Shown here: positions 23,412-32,174 of the stretch, one piece after another
Layout: each line of letters begins with the position of its first letter
How positions within the stretch are numbered: the stretch's first letter is position 1
From: Corallococcus sp. CAG:1435
Lineage (GTDB): Bacteria; Bacillota; Clostridia; Christensenellales; CAG-314
NCBI GenBank assembly: GCA_000433775.1
Contig: HF998498.1
Coordinates: 50,321-87,208 of the forward strand
Direction of reading: 5' to 3'
Length of the DNA: 36,888 nt
The notes under the pieces: model-generated
The model's input: the letters and a program-made list of their open reading frames with translations, nothing else
The model's database searches: none
What the model was told of the DNA's origin: nothing
Translations under genes and position numbers: made by a program

Positions 23412-25832
23412 TTAGCTGTTCAGGAAGAAATTTGAAAGTTGTTGGTACAACTCCTGTTGGAAAGGTCCGTACAAACCGCAGTAGTTGAGAATTTCCTGAT
23501 AGGTTGCCGTAACAACTTTGTCGCCTGCGCCATCCACCGTAGTGAAGGCTTGGTTGTCGCTGAAAGTGAAAAGTTTGAAGTAACTTTCCTTGGCGACGTC
23601 AAAGCCCTCCTGCATAGCCTTGACGTAAATGCCCATTGAAGGCAAAGCGCTCATGGCATAGGAAATGTAATAGCAGGGTGCTTCGATTACAACGTATCTC
23701 CAATAGGCGGAATTGAGCGTTTTTTCAATACCGTACTGTTTCATGATATCTTTGAACAAAGCGTCATATTGCGAAGGAGCAATCTGCGTGTAGTCGCCCC
23801 AACTGCCTGTGTACACCGCTTCTTCAAATTCGTCGACGGCAGTTGCAAGCATAGCAATAGCCATCATATTGAACATCTGCTCAAGATACACTACTTCATA
23901 AACGACATTGTCGCTACCGACTTTTTGAGAAAGGTAATCTTTCAACCAAGCCAGCATCAGCATTTCGTCGCCTTGCGACTGTGTTTCGTCGTGGTCCATG
24001 GATATGGAAATGCCGTGGTTGTAGACATTGTTGAAGTAGTGTCCGAATTCGTGTACAAAGGTAAATGCTCCGCTGTAACTGTCAGGGCCGAAGTACAGTA
24101 TTGTAGTGTCCTGGGTAGGAATGTAGTAACTGAATGCTCCCTGATATTCGCCTGTGTAATAGTTGCCGTTTTTGAACAGCAAGTTTACTTCATTGTAGAA
24201 ATCAATCGGGCTGTTGCCTGCCGTGTTGCTGTTGAGTACTTCAAAGTAGTCGGCGACAATTTCCGTAGCAAGTTGATTGGTGAAGATGGAGCGGGACATC
24301 AAAGCACTGTAATAGGTACTGTTGTTTCCTACAAGTTTTGTTTCGGAGGAATCGATGTACTTCGTTACAAGATTTTGATAGGCAGGAGCAAGATATTGCT
24401 TGCACAAATTTCTCATGTATTCAACCTGATCGACGGTGTAATCACGTCCGTACACATTTTCGTAGGCGTAATCCATGTAATTTTCGTAACCTGCAAGTTG
24501 GGCAATACTGTTGTTTACTTCCACCAATTCCGCAAACAAAGAGGGAACGGTTGCGGATGTTTCCGGCGTGGAGATATTGCGGAATTCCATTGCAATTTCC
24601 TCTGCACGGTTGTTGAGTTGGGCGTACTCGTCGCTACCGTAACTGTCGGCAAGAAGCAACGCTTCTTGAATGTCATCTTCCGTCCAGCCTTCTTCGGGGC
24701 TGAAGAAAAATTCACGGTACTGCGTATCGTAGATGAGTTTGAACAGTTTGTAGTAGTTGTTTACCATTTCCGTGCGATATTGGGAAATGGCGTCGAAATC
24801 GGCTTCCCACTGTTCGTCGCCCTGATACACGCAGTAAAATACATAAGCGTACTGATACTGCTCGGTGACGTATTCCAACTCGTCCAAATAGGGATTGTAC
24901 AAAGCCTCTTCAAAATTCTGTTTGTTGGCTATGTAGTAGGAAGATGTGTGGTCGTACACGCCGTTTACAGGTGTGTTGGCGTGTTTGGTTGCGTCGTAAG
25001 GTTCGGCGGCGTTCAGATTTGCCAAAATGGCCTGATACATTTCGTCGATGGCGGTTTGTCTGCCTTCGTTGAAGGTGTACTTGAACACGTCGTCATAGGT
25101 GTGCAAACTTTCCTGTCTTACGTAGGAATAACAACCTTCACGGACACAGTGAGTCATACGGAAATACTCGTCGGCATCTTCGGAAAAGTCGCCCAAATGT
25201 CCCAAAGGTTCGGTGTAATTTTCCTCTCGTGTTTCTCCGCAAATTACACAAGTGTACAAGTCGTAGCCCTGTTCCGTGCAAGTCGGAGCAACTACTTCCG
25301 CTGTTCCCCAAGTGTGAACGTGATTAGGTTCGAGTTCCCAACCTGCGTACAACGTGGTGTTGGACGTTACAATGTTGCTTGTAAACTGCGTCGTGGACGT
25401 TGCCGCCTTTGATGTAAACCAACCTTTGAATGTGTAGCCTGTTCTGTCGGGATTATCCAACAAAGTGAAAGGAAACCCCTTGACTACCGTTACCACAACC
25501 GGTTCCTCAACACCGTAATTGAGATTGTAAGTTACTTTAACGTTTGTGGTATCCGTCCATTTGGCATACACGGTGATGTCTCCCTGTACTTCAGACAAAA
25601 CCAATGGCATGGTAAATTCTTTGTCCAGGTACCAACCGGCAAATTTCGCATAGTCGTTTTTAGGCGTGGGCGTTGCAAAGTCGGCAGTATTGCCGTGTAT
25701 TGCCTGAGGGGCGCTTCCGTCAAGAGCGTCAAAGGTTATTGTAACGTCAATACCCTTTGGCTGACAACCAACGGTTACTGCGCACATGCAAACAAATACA
25801 ACTGCAAGAAACAACGCTGTTAGTCTTTTCAT
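23412..25832 (-). CDS. Surface lipoprotein metallopeptidase, family M3 (PepF-like)
   Basis: An 806-residue lipoprotein: signal peptide with lipobox VTVGC, lipidation at Cys23. Two InlB-type repeats follow (about 28-93, ending YAKW, and about 98-166, ending YAGW), then a HVHTWG / CTEQGYDLYTCVICG segment (about 172-212) common in clostridial surface proteins. The rest is an M3 oligoendopeptidase: HEFGH at 594-598 supplies two zinc ligands and the catalytic Glu595, and Glu616 in DETQS is the likely third ligand. M3 enzymes of the PepF type are normally cytoplasmic and about 600 residues; this one is exported and tethered. AAGGAGGA lies 7 bases before ATG. Monocistronic. Probably digests oligopeptides outside the cell. 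Confidence 0.9.
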   Translation of the reverse strand: MKRLTALFLAVVFVCMCAVTVGCQPKGIDVTITFDALDGSAPQAIHGNTADFATPTPKNDYAKFAGWYLDKEFTMPLVLSEVQGDITVYAKWTDTTNVKVTYNLNYGVEEPVVVTVVKGFPFTLLDNPDRTGYTFKGWFTSKAATSTTQFTSNIVTSNTTLYAGWELEPNHVHTWGTAEVVAPTCTEQGYDLYTCVICGETREENYTEPLGHLGDFSEDADEYFRMTHCVREGCYSYVRQESLHTYDDVFKYTFNEGRQTAIDEMYQAILANLNAAEPYDATKHANTPVNGVYDHTSSYYIANKQNFEEALYNPYLDELEYVTEQYQYAYVFYCVYQGDEQWEADFDAISQYRTEMVNNYYKLFKLIYDTQYREFFFSPEEGWTEDDIQEALLLADSYGSDEYAQLNNRAEEIAMEFRNISTPETSATVPSLFAELVEVNNSIAQLAGYENYMDYAYENVYGRDYTVDQVEYMRNLCKQYLAPAYQNLVTKYIDSSETKLVGNNSTYYSALMSRSIFTNQLATEIVADYFEVLNSNTAGNSPIDFYNEVNLLFKNGNYYTGEYQGAFSYYIPTQDTTILYFGPDSYSGAFTFVHEFGHYFNNVYNHGISISMDHDETQSQGDEMLMLAWLKDYLSQKVGSDNVVYEVVYLEQMFNMMAIAMLATAVDEFEEAVYTGSWGDYTQIAPSQYDALFKDIMKQYGIEKTLNSAYWRYVVIEAPCYYISYAMSALPSMGIYVKAMQEGFDVAKESYFKLFTFSDNQAFTTVDGAGDKVVTATYQEILNYCGLYGPFQQELYQQLSNFFLNS

Positions 25833-25867
25833 GGGTATCCTCCTTGTGTTTGTAAAAAATTGTTAAT

Positions 25868-25897
25868 ATTTTACAATGCAGTACAGTCATTTGTCAA
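25868..25897 (-). promoter_or_regulatory. Promoter of M3 peptidase gene
   Basis: TTGACA (25892-25897) and TAAAAT (25868-25873), 18-base spacer, 35 bases before ATG. Confidence 0.83.
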
Positions 25898-26049
25898 CAA
25901 TATGGGGGAATCTGCCCGCTGTTTGCCAACAAACAGACGATTTTTACCAAAAAAACGCATTTTGGGTGTTTTTGATTGTTGCAAATTGCACGGAATTTCC
26001 GATAGCAAAGAGTCTTTCCTTCCGACAGAATTGCCGACGTTGCATTTGA

Positions 26050-26078
26050 TTGACTTTCGGGGAAAAATTGCGTATAAT
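26050..26078 (+). promoter_or_regulatory. Promoter of M29 aminopeptidase gene
   Basis: TTGACT (26050-26055) and TATAAT (26073-26078), 17-base spacer, 38 bases before ATG. Confidence 0.88.
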
Positions 26079-26116
26079 TTTCCTGTAATGCGACAGTATC
26101 GCAAAAGGAGTGAAAA

Positions 26117-27349
26117 ATGCTTACAAACACACAAATGGAAAAATTTGCCGAATTGGCGGTTGCCGTTGGCGCAAATATGCAAAAGGGGCAAAAAGTTGTG
26201 ATTCGTTGCGACGTTAAATGCAGCGAATTTGCCCACCTGATTGCGGAAAAAGCCTATCAACTTGGTGCTGACAAAGTCATCATGCAATGGGGCGACGAAG
26301 ATTTGGGAAGACTCAACATGTTGTACGCCTCCAAAGAAACTTTGTGCGACATTCCTCAGTACAAGGTTGACGAGATGCAGTATTTCATAGACAACAAGTG
26401 CTGTCTTATTTCCATTGCGGCAGGAAACCCCAACATCTACAAGGGATGCGATGCAGATAAACTCGCCGCCTATCAACTTGCCTTTTCCAAAGCACGTCAG
26501 GCGTTTCGTGACGCAACAATGAGCAACTACCTGCGTTGGACGATAGTGTCCGTGCCTACCCCCGCATGGGCTAAACAGGTTTTCCCCGACCTGCCCGAGC
26601 AACAAGCCATGGACAAAATGTGGGACGCAATAGGACACATCATGCGTCTTGACACACCCGACCCGGTTGCGGCATGGAAGGCGCACATTGCCAAACTTCA
26701 CAAACGTGCGGAATTTCTCAACAAGCACAATTTCGAGTACATACACATGAAAAACGGTTGCGGCACGGACATAAAAATCGGTCTTGCAACGGGACATCAA
26801 TGGATTGCCGCCGAAGAAGAAGGTCAGGACGGAATTGCTTTCACTGCAAACATGCCTACGGAAGAGATTTTCACGGCGCCTCACAACAAAAAAATTAACG
26901 GTACCGTGGTGAACGCCCTTCCTCTTGTTAACAACGGCAACGTTATTGATAAGTTCAAAATCACCTTTACCGATGGCAAAGTTACCGACTACTCGGCGGA
27001 AGTGGGATACGACGCTTTGAAAAACCTGCTGTCCTCCGACGAGGGCGTGCTGTCGTTGGGAGAAATTGCCCTGATAGGTAAAAATTCCCCCATTGCCGAA
27101 AGCGGAATTCTGTTTTTCAACACCTTGTTTGACGAAAATGCAAGTTGCCACCTTGCTTTCGGTGCAAGTTACCCCACCACCGTTAAAGACGGCAACAGCC
27201 TTACCGAAGAACAGCGTGCAAGCCTTGGCATGAACAGCAGTTTGCAACACGTGGACTTCATGGTCGGCACAAAAGACATAGACATTGACGGCATCGGCTA
27301 CGACGGAAAGGTTACTGCGCTGTTCCGTGACGGCGAATGGGTAATATGA
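26117..27349 (+). CDS. Aminopeptidase, family M29 (AmpS / PepS / aminopeptidase T)
   Basis: A 410-residue cytoplasmic metallo-aminopeptidase of full family length. The two-metal site motifs are visible in the C-terminal half: NMPTEEIFTAPH, LGEIALIG, a SGILFFNTLFDENASCHLAFG block with Asp and His, and QHVDFMVGTKDIDIDG with His and Asp. AAGGAG lies 8 bases before ATG. Monocistronic, divergent from the M3 lipoprotein; the pair could take imported oligopeptides down to amino acids, an inference from proximity. Confidence 0.95.
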   Translation: MLTNTQMEKFAELAVAVGANMQKGQKVVIRCDVKCSEFAHLIAEKAYQLGADKVIMQWGDEDLGRLNMLYASKETLCDIPQYKVDEMQYFIDNKCCLISIAAGNPNIYKGCDADKLAAYQLAFSKARQAFRDATMSNYLRWTIVSVPTPAWAKQVFPDLPEQQAMDKMWDAIGHIMRLDTPDPVAAWKAHIAKLHKRAEFLNKHNFEYIHMKNGCGTDIKIGLATGHQWIAAEEEGQDGIAFTANMPTEEIFTAPHNKKINGTVVNALPLVNNGNVIDKFKITFTDGKVTDYSAEVGYDALKNLLSSDEGVLSLGEIALIGKNSPIAESGILFFNTLFDENASCHLAFGASYPTTVKDGNSLTEEQRASLGMNSSLQHVDFMVGTKDIDIDGIGYDGKVTALFRDGEWVI

Positions 27350-27360
27350 TGAATTGTCAA

Positions 27361-27393
27361 AAAAAGACGTCCCTCAAAGGGACGTTTTTTTTT
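27361..27393 (+). terminator. Terminator of M29 aminopeptidase gene
   Basis: ACGTCCCT / AGGGACGT with CAA loop (27367-27385), A-run before and eight T after; 17 bases past the stop. Confidence 0.95.
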
Positions 27394-27584
27394 GCAATCA
27401 GGGTTAATTATACATTCAAGTGCAACGCCACACCAAAAAAAGTCTTGAACTAACAAAAGGCGACGGATTTATTCAACTACTTTCTTTTGAGAGTTGCATT
27501 TGGTTTGGCAATTCATCATCAATAAGGAATATTTATTGTACTTTACATTGTTTTGAACAGCACAGATATTGAACAGACAAAAAA

Positions 27585-27860
27585 GTGCAGTGAAACGACA
27601 AACAAATACCAAACAAAATATAATTGCAGTTTTGAAAAGATAAAAACACCGTGCCGTGAAACGACAAAAAGTCAACGGAACATAATTACAGTTTTGAACA
27701 GATACAAAAAATCGTGCCGTGAAAGGACAAAAAGCCAATGAAATAAATGTGGTTTTGAACAGAAAAAAACACCGTGGCGTGAAACGACAAACAAATACCA
27801 AATAAAATATAATTGCCGTTTTCAACAGATAAAAAACGTGCCGTGAAATCGCAATAAGAC
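27585..27860. repeat. Degenerate tandem array, 60-66 base unit, about 4.5 copies
   Basis: Units start at 27585, 27651, 27714, 27774 and 27838 (spacings 66, 63, 60, 64). Shared core GTGCCGTGAAACGACAAA; right part TTTTGAACAGATAAAAAC; a more variable AT-rich middle of about 20 bases, though copies 1 and 4 have nearly the same middle. AT-rich and polypurine on the plus strand. A minus-strand frame is open across it (27469-27939) but has no convincing ribosome site. The flanks 27394-27584 and 27861-27990 show nothing recognisable apart from GCAACTTGTTGC at about 27868. Confidence 0.85.
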
Positions 27861-27993
27861 CGCAAAGGCAACTTGTTGCACAGCCTTCCGACAAACAAAC
27901 TGCCTTGCAAAAACAATTTGCAACAGACTTTTGTGGCACAAATTTGCGTTACCGTATTGAAAATTCCGTTACCACGCACAAAACATACCTACA

Positions 27994-28027
27994 AAAAAAC
28001 GCAACCTTTTGAAGATTGCGTTTTTTT
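27994..28027. terminator. Bidirectional terminator beside HAD phosphatase gene
   Basis: AAACGCAA / TTGCGTTT with an inner CTT / AAG pairing and one mismatch, A-run on the left and T-run on the right; 6 bases past the HAD stop on the minus strand. Confidence 0.85.
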
Positions 28028-28032
28028 GTTGT

Positions 28033-28812
28033 TCAGTCGCAGATATCGCCGACGCCGTCCAGAATCAGGCGTGGACGGTAGGGAAATTTTGCCACCGTCT
28101 CTCGTGAAGAAACACCCGAAAGCACCAGAATCGGGTCAAGTCCGCTTTCTATCGCCGCTATCATGTCGGTGTCCATACGGTCGCCAATCATTGCAACGTC
28201 GGGAGAGTGAATGTTCATTTCGTGAAAGCGGTTCATTGCAGCCCGCATCATAAGAGGATTGGGTTTGCCGACGAAGTACGCCTTTTTGTTTGTCGCCGCC
28301 TCGATGGGGGCAATAAGCGCCTTGCAGGCAGGCATTTCGCCCTTTTCCGTAGGGGTGGTAATGTCGCTGTTGGTGCCGATGAGTTTTGCGCCTTTGTTTA
28401 CAAGGCGTGTGGCACGGCAAATATTTTCAAAGTTGTAATTTTCCGTTTCACCTATCACCACGTATTCGGGGTCGACGTCGTTGATGGATATTCCCACGTT
28501 GTACAAAGCGTTTATCAGCCCTGCGTCTCCGATAACATACGCCGTGGAAGCACCCTGGCTTTGCAGGAAACTTGCCGTGGCGAGCGCCGCAGTGTGAAAA
28601 TGCTCCGCCGAAACATCCAGACCCATTCTTGCAAGTTTCTGTTGCAATTCCTTGGGCGATTTTTGACTGTTGTTGGTGAGAAACAGAAATTTTTTATCAT
28701 TTTTGTACAGCCATTCCACAAATTCCTTAACTCCGTTGAGCAAGGTGTTGCCGTGGTAGATGACTCCGTCCATATCGCAAATAAAGCCCTTTTTACTGCG
28801 TAACAACTCCAT
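28033..28812 (-). CDS. HAD-superfamily phosphatase, NagD / class IIA type
   Basis: A 259-residue cytoplasmic phosphatase. Motif 1 is DMDGVIYHG with Asp13 and Asp15, motif 2 FLTNNS, motif 3 Lys in VGKPNPLM, motif 4 IGDRMDTDM; the C2-type cap lies between. NagD, AraL and p-nitrophenylphosphatase-like members act on sugar or nucleotide phosphates, and the substrate cannot be told here. Two in-frame ATG exist. The one at 28812 is preferred because GGAG ends 9 bases upstream of it, while for ATG 28821 the GGAG would directly touch the start codon. Confidence 0.93.
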   Translation of the reverse strand: MELLRSKKGFICDMDGVIYHGNTLLNGVKEFVEWLYKNDKKFLFLTNNSQKSPKELQQKLARMGLDVSAEHFHTAALATASFLQSQGASTAYVIGDAGLINALYNVGISINDVDPEYVVIGETENYNFENICRATRLVNKGAKLIGTNSDITTPTEKGEMPACKALIAPIEAATNKKAYFVGKPNPLMMRAAMNRFHEMNIHSPDVAMIGDRMDTDMIAAIESGLDPILVLSGVSSRETVAKFPYRPRLILDGVGDICD

Positions 28813-28835
28813 AAATTTCATCTCCTTTCACACAA

Positions 28836-28864
28836 ATTTTACTATAAATACACAAAAATGTAAA
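28836..28864 (-). promoter_or_regulatory. Promoter of HAD phosphatase gene
   Basis: TTTACA (28859-28864) and TAAAAT (28836-28841), 17-base spacer, 23 bases before ATG 28812. Confidence 0.78.
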
Positions 28865-28978
28865 CTGTTTTCCGTTGCTAAAAGTTTTTTCGCATTTGCC
28901 TGCCGTGTACAGTTTACGTCAATTTCTGCCGCCTTTACACAGTTTTTGCAAATATTTGCAGCGTTACTTTTACAAACA

Positions 28979-29013
28979 AAAAAGGCGACAACAAATCGTT
29001 GTGCCTTTTTTCC
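28979..29013 (-). terminator. Terminator of GNAT / DUF819 operon
   Basis: AAGGC-ACAAC / GTTGT-GCCTT with one bulged G and a 5-base loop, A-run on the left and T-run on the right; 11 bases past the DUF819 stop. Confidence 0.82.
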
Positions 29014-29023
29014 TTCAATAATG

Positions 29024-30295
29024 TCAGAACAGTCCCAATACGGTGCCCAATGCGCCGCCGATGAAGTTTCCCAAAGCCAAACCCAATGCGCCGCAAATAA
29101 CTCCCGGTGCAATAAGTTTTCTGTCGCCGAAAGCGTTGGCAACGGGCGCAATAAAGGGAGGACCGTAGATACCGGCGGTGCTTGTTATCACTGCCGTGCC
29201 GCTGTCTATGCGGAAAATTTTGCACAGAATAAGGTGCAAAATCACGCAACTTGTCTGCACGCATGCAAAGAAAAGCAACGTGGGCAAAATTTCCCTGACC
29301 AAAGCGCTGAGGTCGATGCTCATGGAAAGACCCAACGAAAAGATGAGAATCAGGTACTGCCCCACCTGATAGGCACCCTTGGTTTCACGCACGGGACGAA
29401 TGAAACTGAATGCTACTCCCAAAACGGATACCGTTATCAGAATGTACAAACTGCCGTTCAGACTGTTGTTTATCAGCAGTTCCAATCCTGCCCCTACGGC
29501 AAGACATCCCACTGCCAAGCCTATTACCCCGATAAGACGCCAAATTGACTTTGAATCACGAGGAATGGACTTGTAGTCGTATTCCGCCTGTACGTTTTGT
29601 TGCACGGAACTGTCTTCTTCGGAAATGTCGTCGGTGTTTGCACCCACTTCGTCGGCAACGGGTTTTTCGTCCTGTTGCTCTTCCACGCCTTTTTTACCTT
29701 TTAGAGGCCTGTCCAGAAAGCGTCTGTACACGGGACGTATTACTGTGAGAATAAGCAGGAAGTAGATTCCGCCCACAAAAAAGTCCGACGTGTTGGCTGC
29801 GGCAATGACCTCCGAACGGACGTCCGACGGAATGAGGGCGTTGCCTATTGCAATCAGGTTGGGCGTGCCACCGATGTACAATCCTGTTGCCATTCCCGCA
29901 AGTTGACTGGCATTGTTGAGTCCGGCGCCGTTTGCGATGAAAAACGCCACGGTGGAAACGACTACCGTTGCAACAATGACCAATGCAAATGAAAGCACTG
30001 TTTTTTTGGCAAGTTTTTTGACGCTACCAAGGTCTATGGTGAAAAGTATCAGAGGAATTGCCAACGCCACCAAAATGGAAGCGATGTTTTGCGTCAAGGC
30101 TTTGTCGTAGCCCAAAGGCAAAACGGAAATGATAAATCCCGCAAGATAGCATACGGCAATAGCACCTATCGTGTTGAGAAACTTGATTTTTTTGGTAAGC
30201 CACACCACCAGCGCAGGCAACAGAAACATTGCCAACACTACAACTACCGTCGCCACGGTGGAAAGGACCCCTCCTTGTGCAATGAGATTGAGCAT
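29024..30295 (-). CDS. DUF819 family membrane protein (YjcL-like)
   Basis: A 423-residue polytopic membrane protein, about ten hydrophobic segments in two halves. Family motifs are LYIGGTPNLIAIG (about 140-152) in the first half and TAGIYGPPFIAPVANAFG (about 381-398) in the second. The halves are joined by a charged cytoplasmic loop (about 200-250, rich in E, D, K and Q). DUF819 is part of a transporter-like clan; I know of no established substrate. AAGGAA lies 9 bases before ATG, 3 bases after the GNAT-like gene, so co-transcribed. Confidence 0.88.
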   Translation of the reverse strand: MLNLIAQGGVLSTVATVVVVLAMFLLPALVVWLTKKIKFLNTIGAIAVCYLAGFIISVLPLGYDKALTQNIASILVALAIPLILFTIDLGSVKKLAKKTVLSFALVIVATVVVSTVAFFIANGAGLNNASQLAGMATGLYIGGTPNLIAIGNALIPSDVRSEVIAAANTSDFFVGGIYFLLILTVIRPVYRRFLDRPLKGKKGVEEQQDEKPVADEVGANTDDISEEDSSVQQNVQAEYDYKSIPRDSKSIWRLIGVIGLAVGCLAVGAGLELLINNSLNGSLYILITVSVLGVAFSFIRPVRETKGAYQVGQYLILIFSLGLSMSIDLSALVREILPTLLFFACVQTSCVILHLILCKIFRIDSGTAVITSTAGIYGPPFIAPVANAFGDRKLIAPGVICGALGLALGNFIGGALGTVLGLF

Positions 30296-30298
30296 TTT

Positions 30299-31405
30299 TC
30301 AGATTTCCTTGTAATAAATTCGGTAAACACGGGCAAGTTTTCCGCCCAACGCCAACAGCGCACCGTTTGACTGTTGGTTGTTTTCCATTACCGTGCCTGC
30401 CTCGGCATAGGTGATGCCGTGTTTGTCGGCAGACTGTATCATGGCGTGATACAACGCAACTATTGCGCCCTTATTCTGATATTCCGGCACGGCGTACTGC
30501 ATTATCGCACGGACGGAACGTATTTTGTTTTTTTCTCGCAGAAAAGCCACTATTCCCCTCAAATCCATTCTGCCACGCATTTTGCGAAAGACTTGGAAAA
30601 AGTCGGGCAACGCCATTGCCACGCCTATCGGAAAATCGTCAACGTTGGAACGGGCAATGAGAATAAAATCCTTGTTGAGGTAGGCTTTCCACTGACTGAC
30701 GATGTTGTACAACGCTTCTACCGACGGGGCGTCCTGATAGATGATTTCGTTGGTTGCACGTTGCATGACGGTGTGTACGTCTTTCACGTCTCTGTCGATG
30801 TTGTTCCAATTTATTGTGTCAACACGGAAGTTGTACTTCTTTTGCACAAATTCGGCAATGCGTGCCACCCGTGAGTCGTCCACTTCGTTGCGTTTCAGTT
30901 CGTATTCCAATGCGTCCGTCTGCTTTGCCAAGCCGTAGTTTTGCAACAAATCGTTGTAGTAAGGCGGGTTGTAAGAGGTAAAAATCAACGGAGCACGGTC
31001 AAACCCGTGGCACAAGATGCCCCTTCTGTTGTCCTGGTCGAAGGGAAAATAGGTGCCGGAAATGTACTCGGCGCCCTGTTGCTTGGCCTGACGCACCATT
31101 TCGTCCAACATTGCGTTGCACACCGCCTGTTCGTTGACGCACTCGAACATACAAAAGAAACAGCATTTTTCCGTTTGCAACTGCTTGTTTTTGGTGATTG
31201 TAAACAGCACACGGGCAAGCGTTTTGTCGCCATCGGTAACAATCAGCGCAGTGTAGGTTTTGTCCTTGAAAAGCAACCGTTTGAGAGTGTTTGTCAAATC
31301 ACGCAGCATGTATGGCACGTATTTGTCGTCGCCACTGTACAACTCGTCGGGAAGAAGTACAAATTTTTTAAGTGTTTTGTTGTCAGATACAGTAAGCGTT
31401 TTCAT
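30299..31405 (-). CDS. GNAT-fold protein, YghO-like
   Basis: A 368-residue protein of the double-GNAT type related to uncharacterised YghO-like proteins. An N-terminal half (about 1-150) holds GTYFPFDQDNRRGILCHGFD and PLIFTSYNPPYYNDLL, the family signature. A C-terminal half contains an acetyl-CoA-binding-like stretch (VPEYQNKGAIVALYHAMIQ, 310-330 region) and ends GKLARVYRIYYKEI. Function unknown. It is first in an operon with the DUF819 transporter-like gene. There is no Shine-Dalgarno sequence: a TATAAT lies only 6 bases before the start codon, so the transcript probably has no leader. Confidence 0.85.
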   Translation of the reverse strand: MKTLTVSDNKTLKKFVLLPDELYSGDDKYVPYMLRDLTNTLKRLLFKDKTYTALIVTDGDKTLARVLFTITKNKQLQTEKCCFFCMFECVNEQAVCNAMLDEMVRQAKQQGAEYISGTYFPFDQDNRRGILCHGFDRAPLIFTSYNPPYYNDLLQNYGLAKQTDALEYELKRNEVDDSRVARIAEFVQKKYNFRVDTINWNNIDRDVKDVHTVMQRATNEIIYQDAPSVEALYNIVSQWKAYLNKDFILIARSNVDDFPIGVAMALPDFFQVFRKMRGRMDLRGIVAFLREKNKIRSVRAIMQYAVPEYQNKGAIVALYHAMIQSADKHGITYAEAGTVMENNQQSNGALLALGGKLARVYRIYYKEI

Positions 31406-31411
31406 TTTTTT

Positions 31412-31420
31412 ATTATACCA
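31412..31420 (-). promoter_or_regulatory. Extended -10 promoter giving a leaderless GNAT mRNA
   Basis: TGG-TATAAT (31412-31420) followed by AAAAAAATG. The -10 box ends 6 bases before the ATG, so transcription should start at or next to A of the start codon. The -35 region is weak. Confidence 0.7.
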
Positions 31421-31624
31421 TAAACAAACTTAAACACATATTAAATACTATCAAAAAATTTAACAAAAGTGAATAATTTTTCCAGCAAAACATACGTATG
31501 AAGCAAAATTTGGCACTTTGCGGGACGAAAAAACGAAAAAACAATGATAAAAAGACGCTCAACGCAGAAATGAACTGCTAACACGGAAGCAAAACCTTAC
31601 ACCGTCAGTTTTGAAACAAACGAA
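31421..31624. other. Intergenic, nothing recognised
   Basis: AT-rich, no ORF with a ribosome site and no clear hairpin. Confidence 0.4.
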
Positions 31625-32094
31625 ACGGTACTTACACATGCGCAAAGTTCAATGCCCTATTGTTTTTTGTTGTTGGCACACAACCTTGCAAGCACCTGCA
31701 CCACATCTTTGAAACGGACGTGTTTCCAACACAACACGTTGTTGTCGTAGTTGAAAGGTGAAAGACAAAAAGCAAAAGTAACGTTACCGCAACGGTACTT
31801 ACACCTGTGCAAGTTCAATGCCCTATTGTTTTTTGTTGTCGGTACACAACCTTGCAAGCACCTGCACCACATCTTTGAAACGGACGTGTTCACCAACGCA
31901 ACACGTTGTTGCCGTAGTTGAAAGGTGAAAGGTAAAAGTAACGTTACAGCAACGGTACTTACACATGCGCAAGTTCAATGCCCTATTGTTTTTTGTTGGC
32001 ACACAACCTTGCAAGCACCTGCACCACATCTTTGAAACGGACGTGTTTCCAACACAACACGTTGTTGTCGTAGTTGAAAGGTGAAAGACAAAAA
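31625..32094. repeat. Three-copy tandem array, about 160-base unit
   Basis: Copies start at 31625, 31792 and 31952 (spacing 167 and 160); the third ends near 32094. Conserved blocks in every copy: ACGGTACTTACAC, TTCAATGCCCTATTG, CAACCTTGCAAGCACCTGCA and TAGTTGAAAGGTGAAAG. Palindromes inside: GTAACGTTAC at two junctions and ACAACACGTTGTTGT in copies 1 and 3. Minus-strand frames in it are repeat-derived. It sits directly before the isochorismatase promoter. Confidence 0.92.
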
Positions 32095-32114
32095 ACGTAA
32101 ATTTAGACAGGCAA

Positions 32115-32143
32115 TTGACTTTTTGACGGGTTTGAGATAATAT
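32115..32143 (+). promoter_or_regulatory. Promoter of isochorismatase-family gene, with direct repeat
   Basis: TTGACT (32115-32120) and TAATAT (32138-32143), 17-base spacer. GATAATATT occurs twice, at 32136-32144 over the -10 box and at 32154-32162, as two half-sites 18 bases apart. Confidence 0.78.
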
Positions 32144-32174
32144 TTAATCAAACGATAATATTGGAGGCTTGGCA

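Noticed and set aside
27585..27860. Looked like a CRISPR array: repeated core with short variable middles at 60-66 base period
   Set aside because: Cores are degenerate, spacing changes by several bases, and the middles of copies 1 and 4 are almost the same. No cas genes are nearby. A degenerate tandem repeat explains it better.
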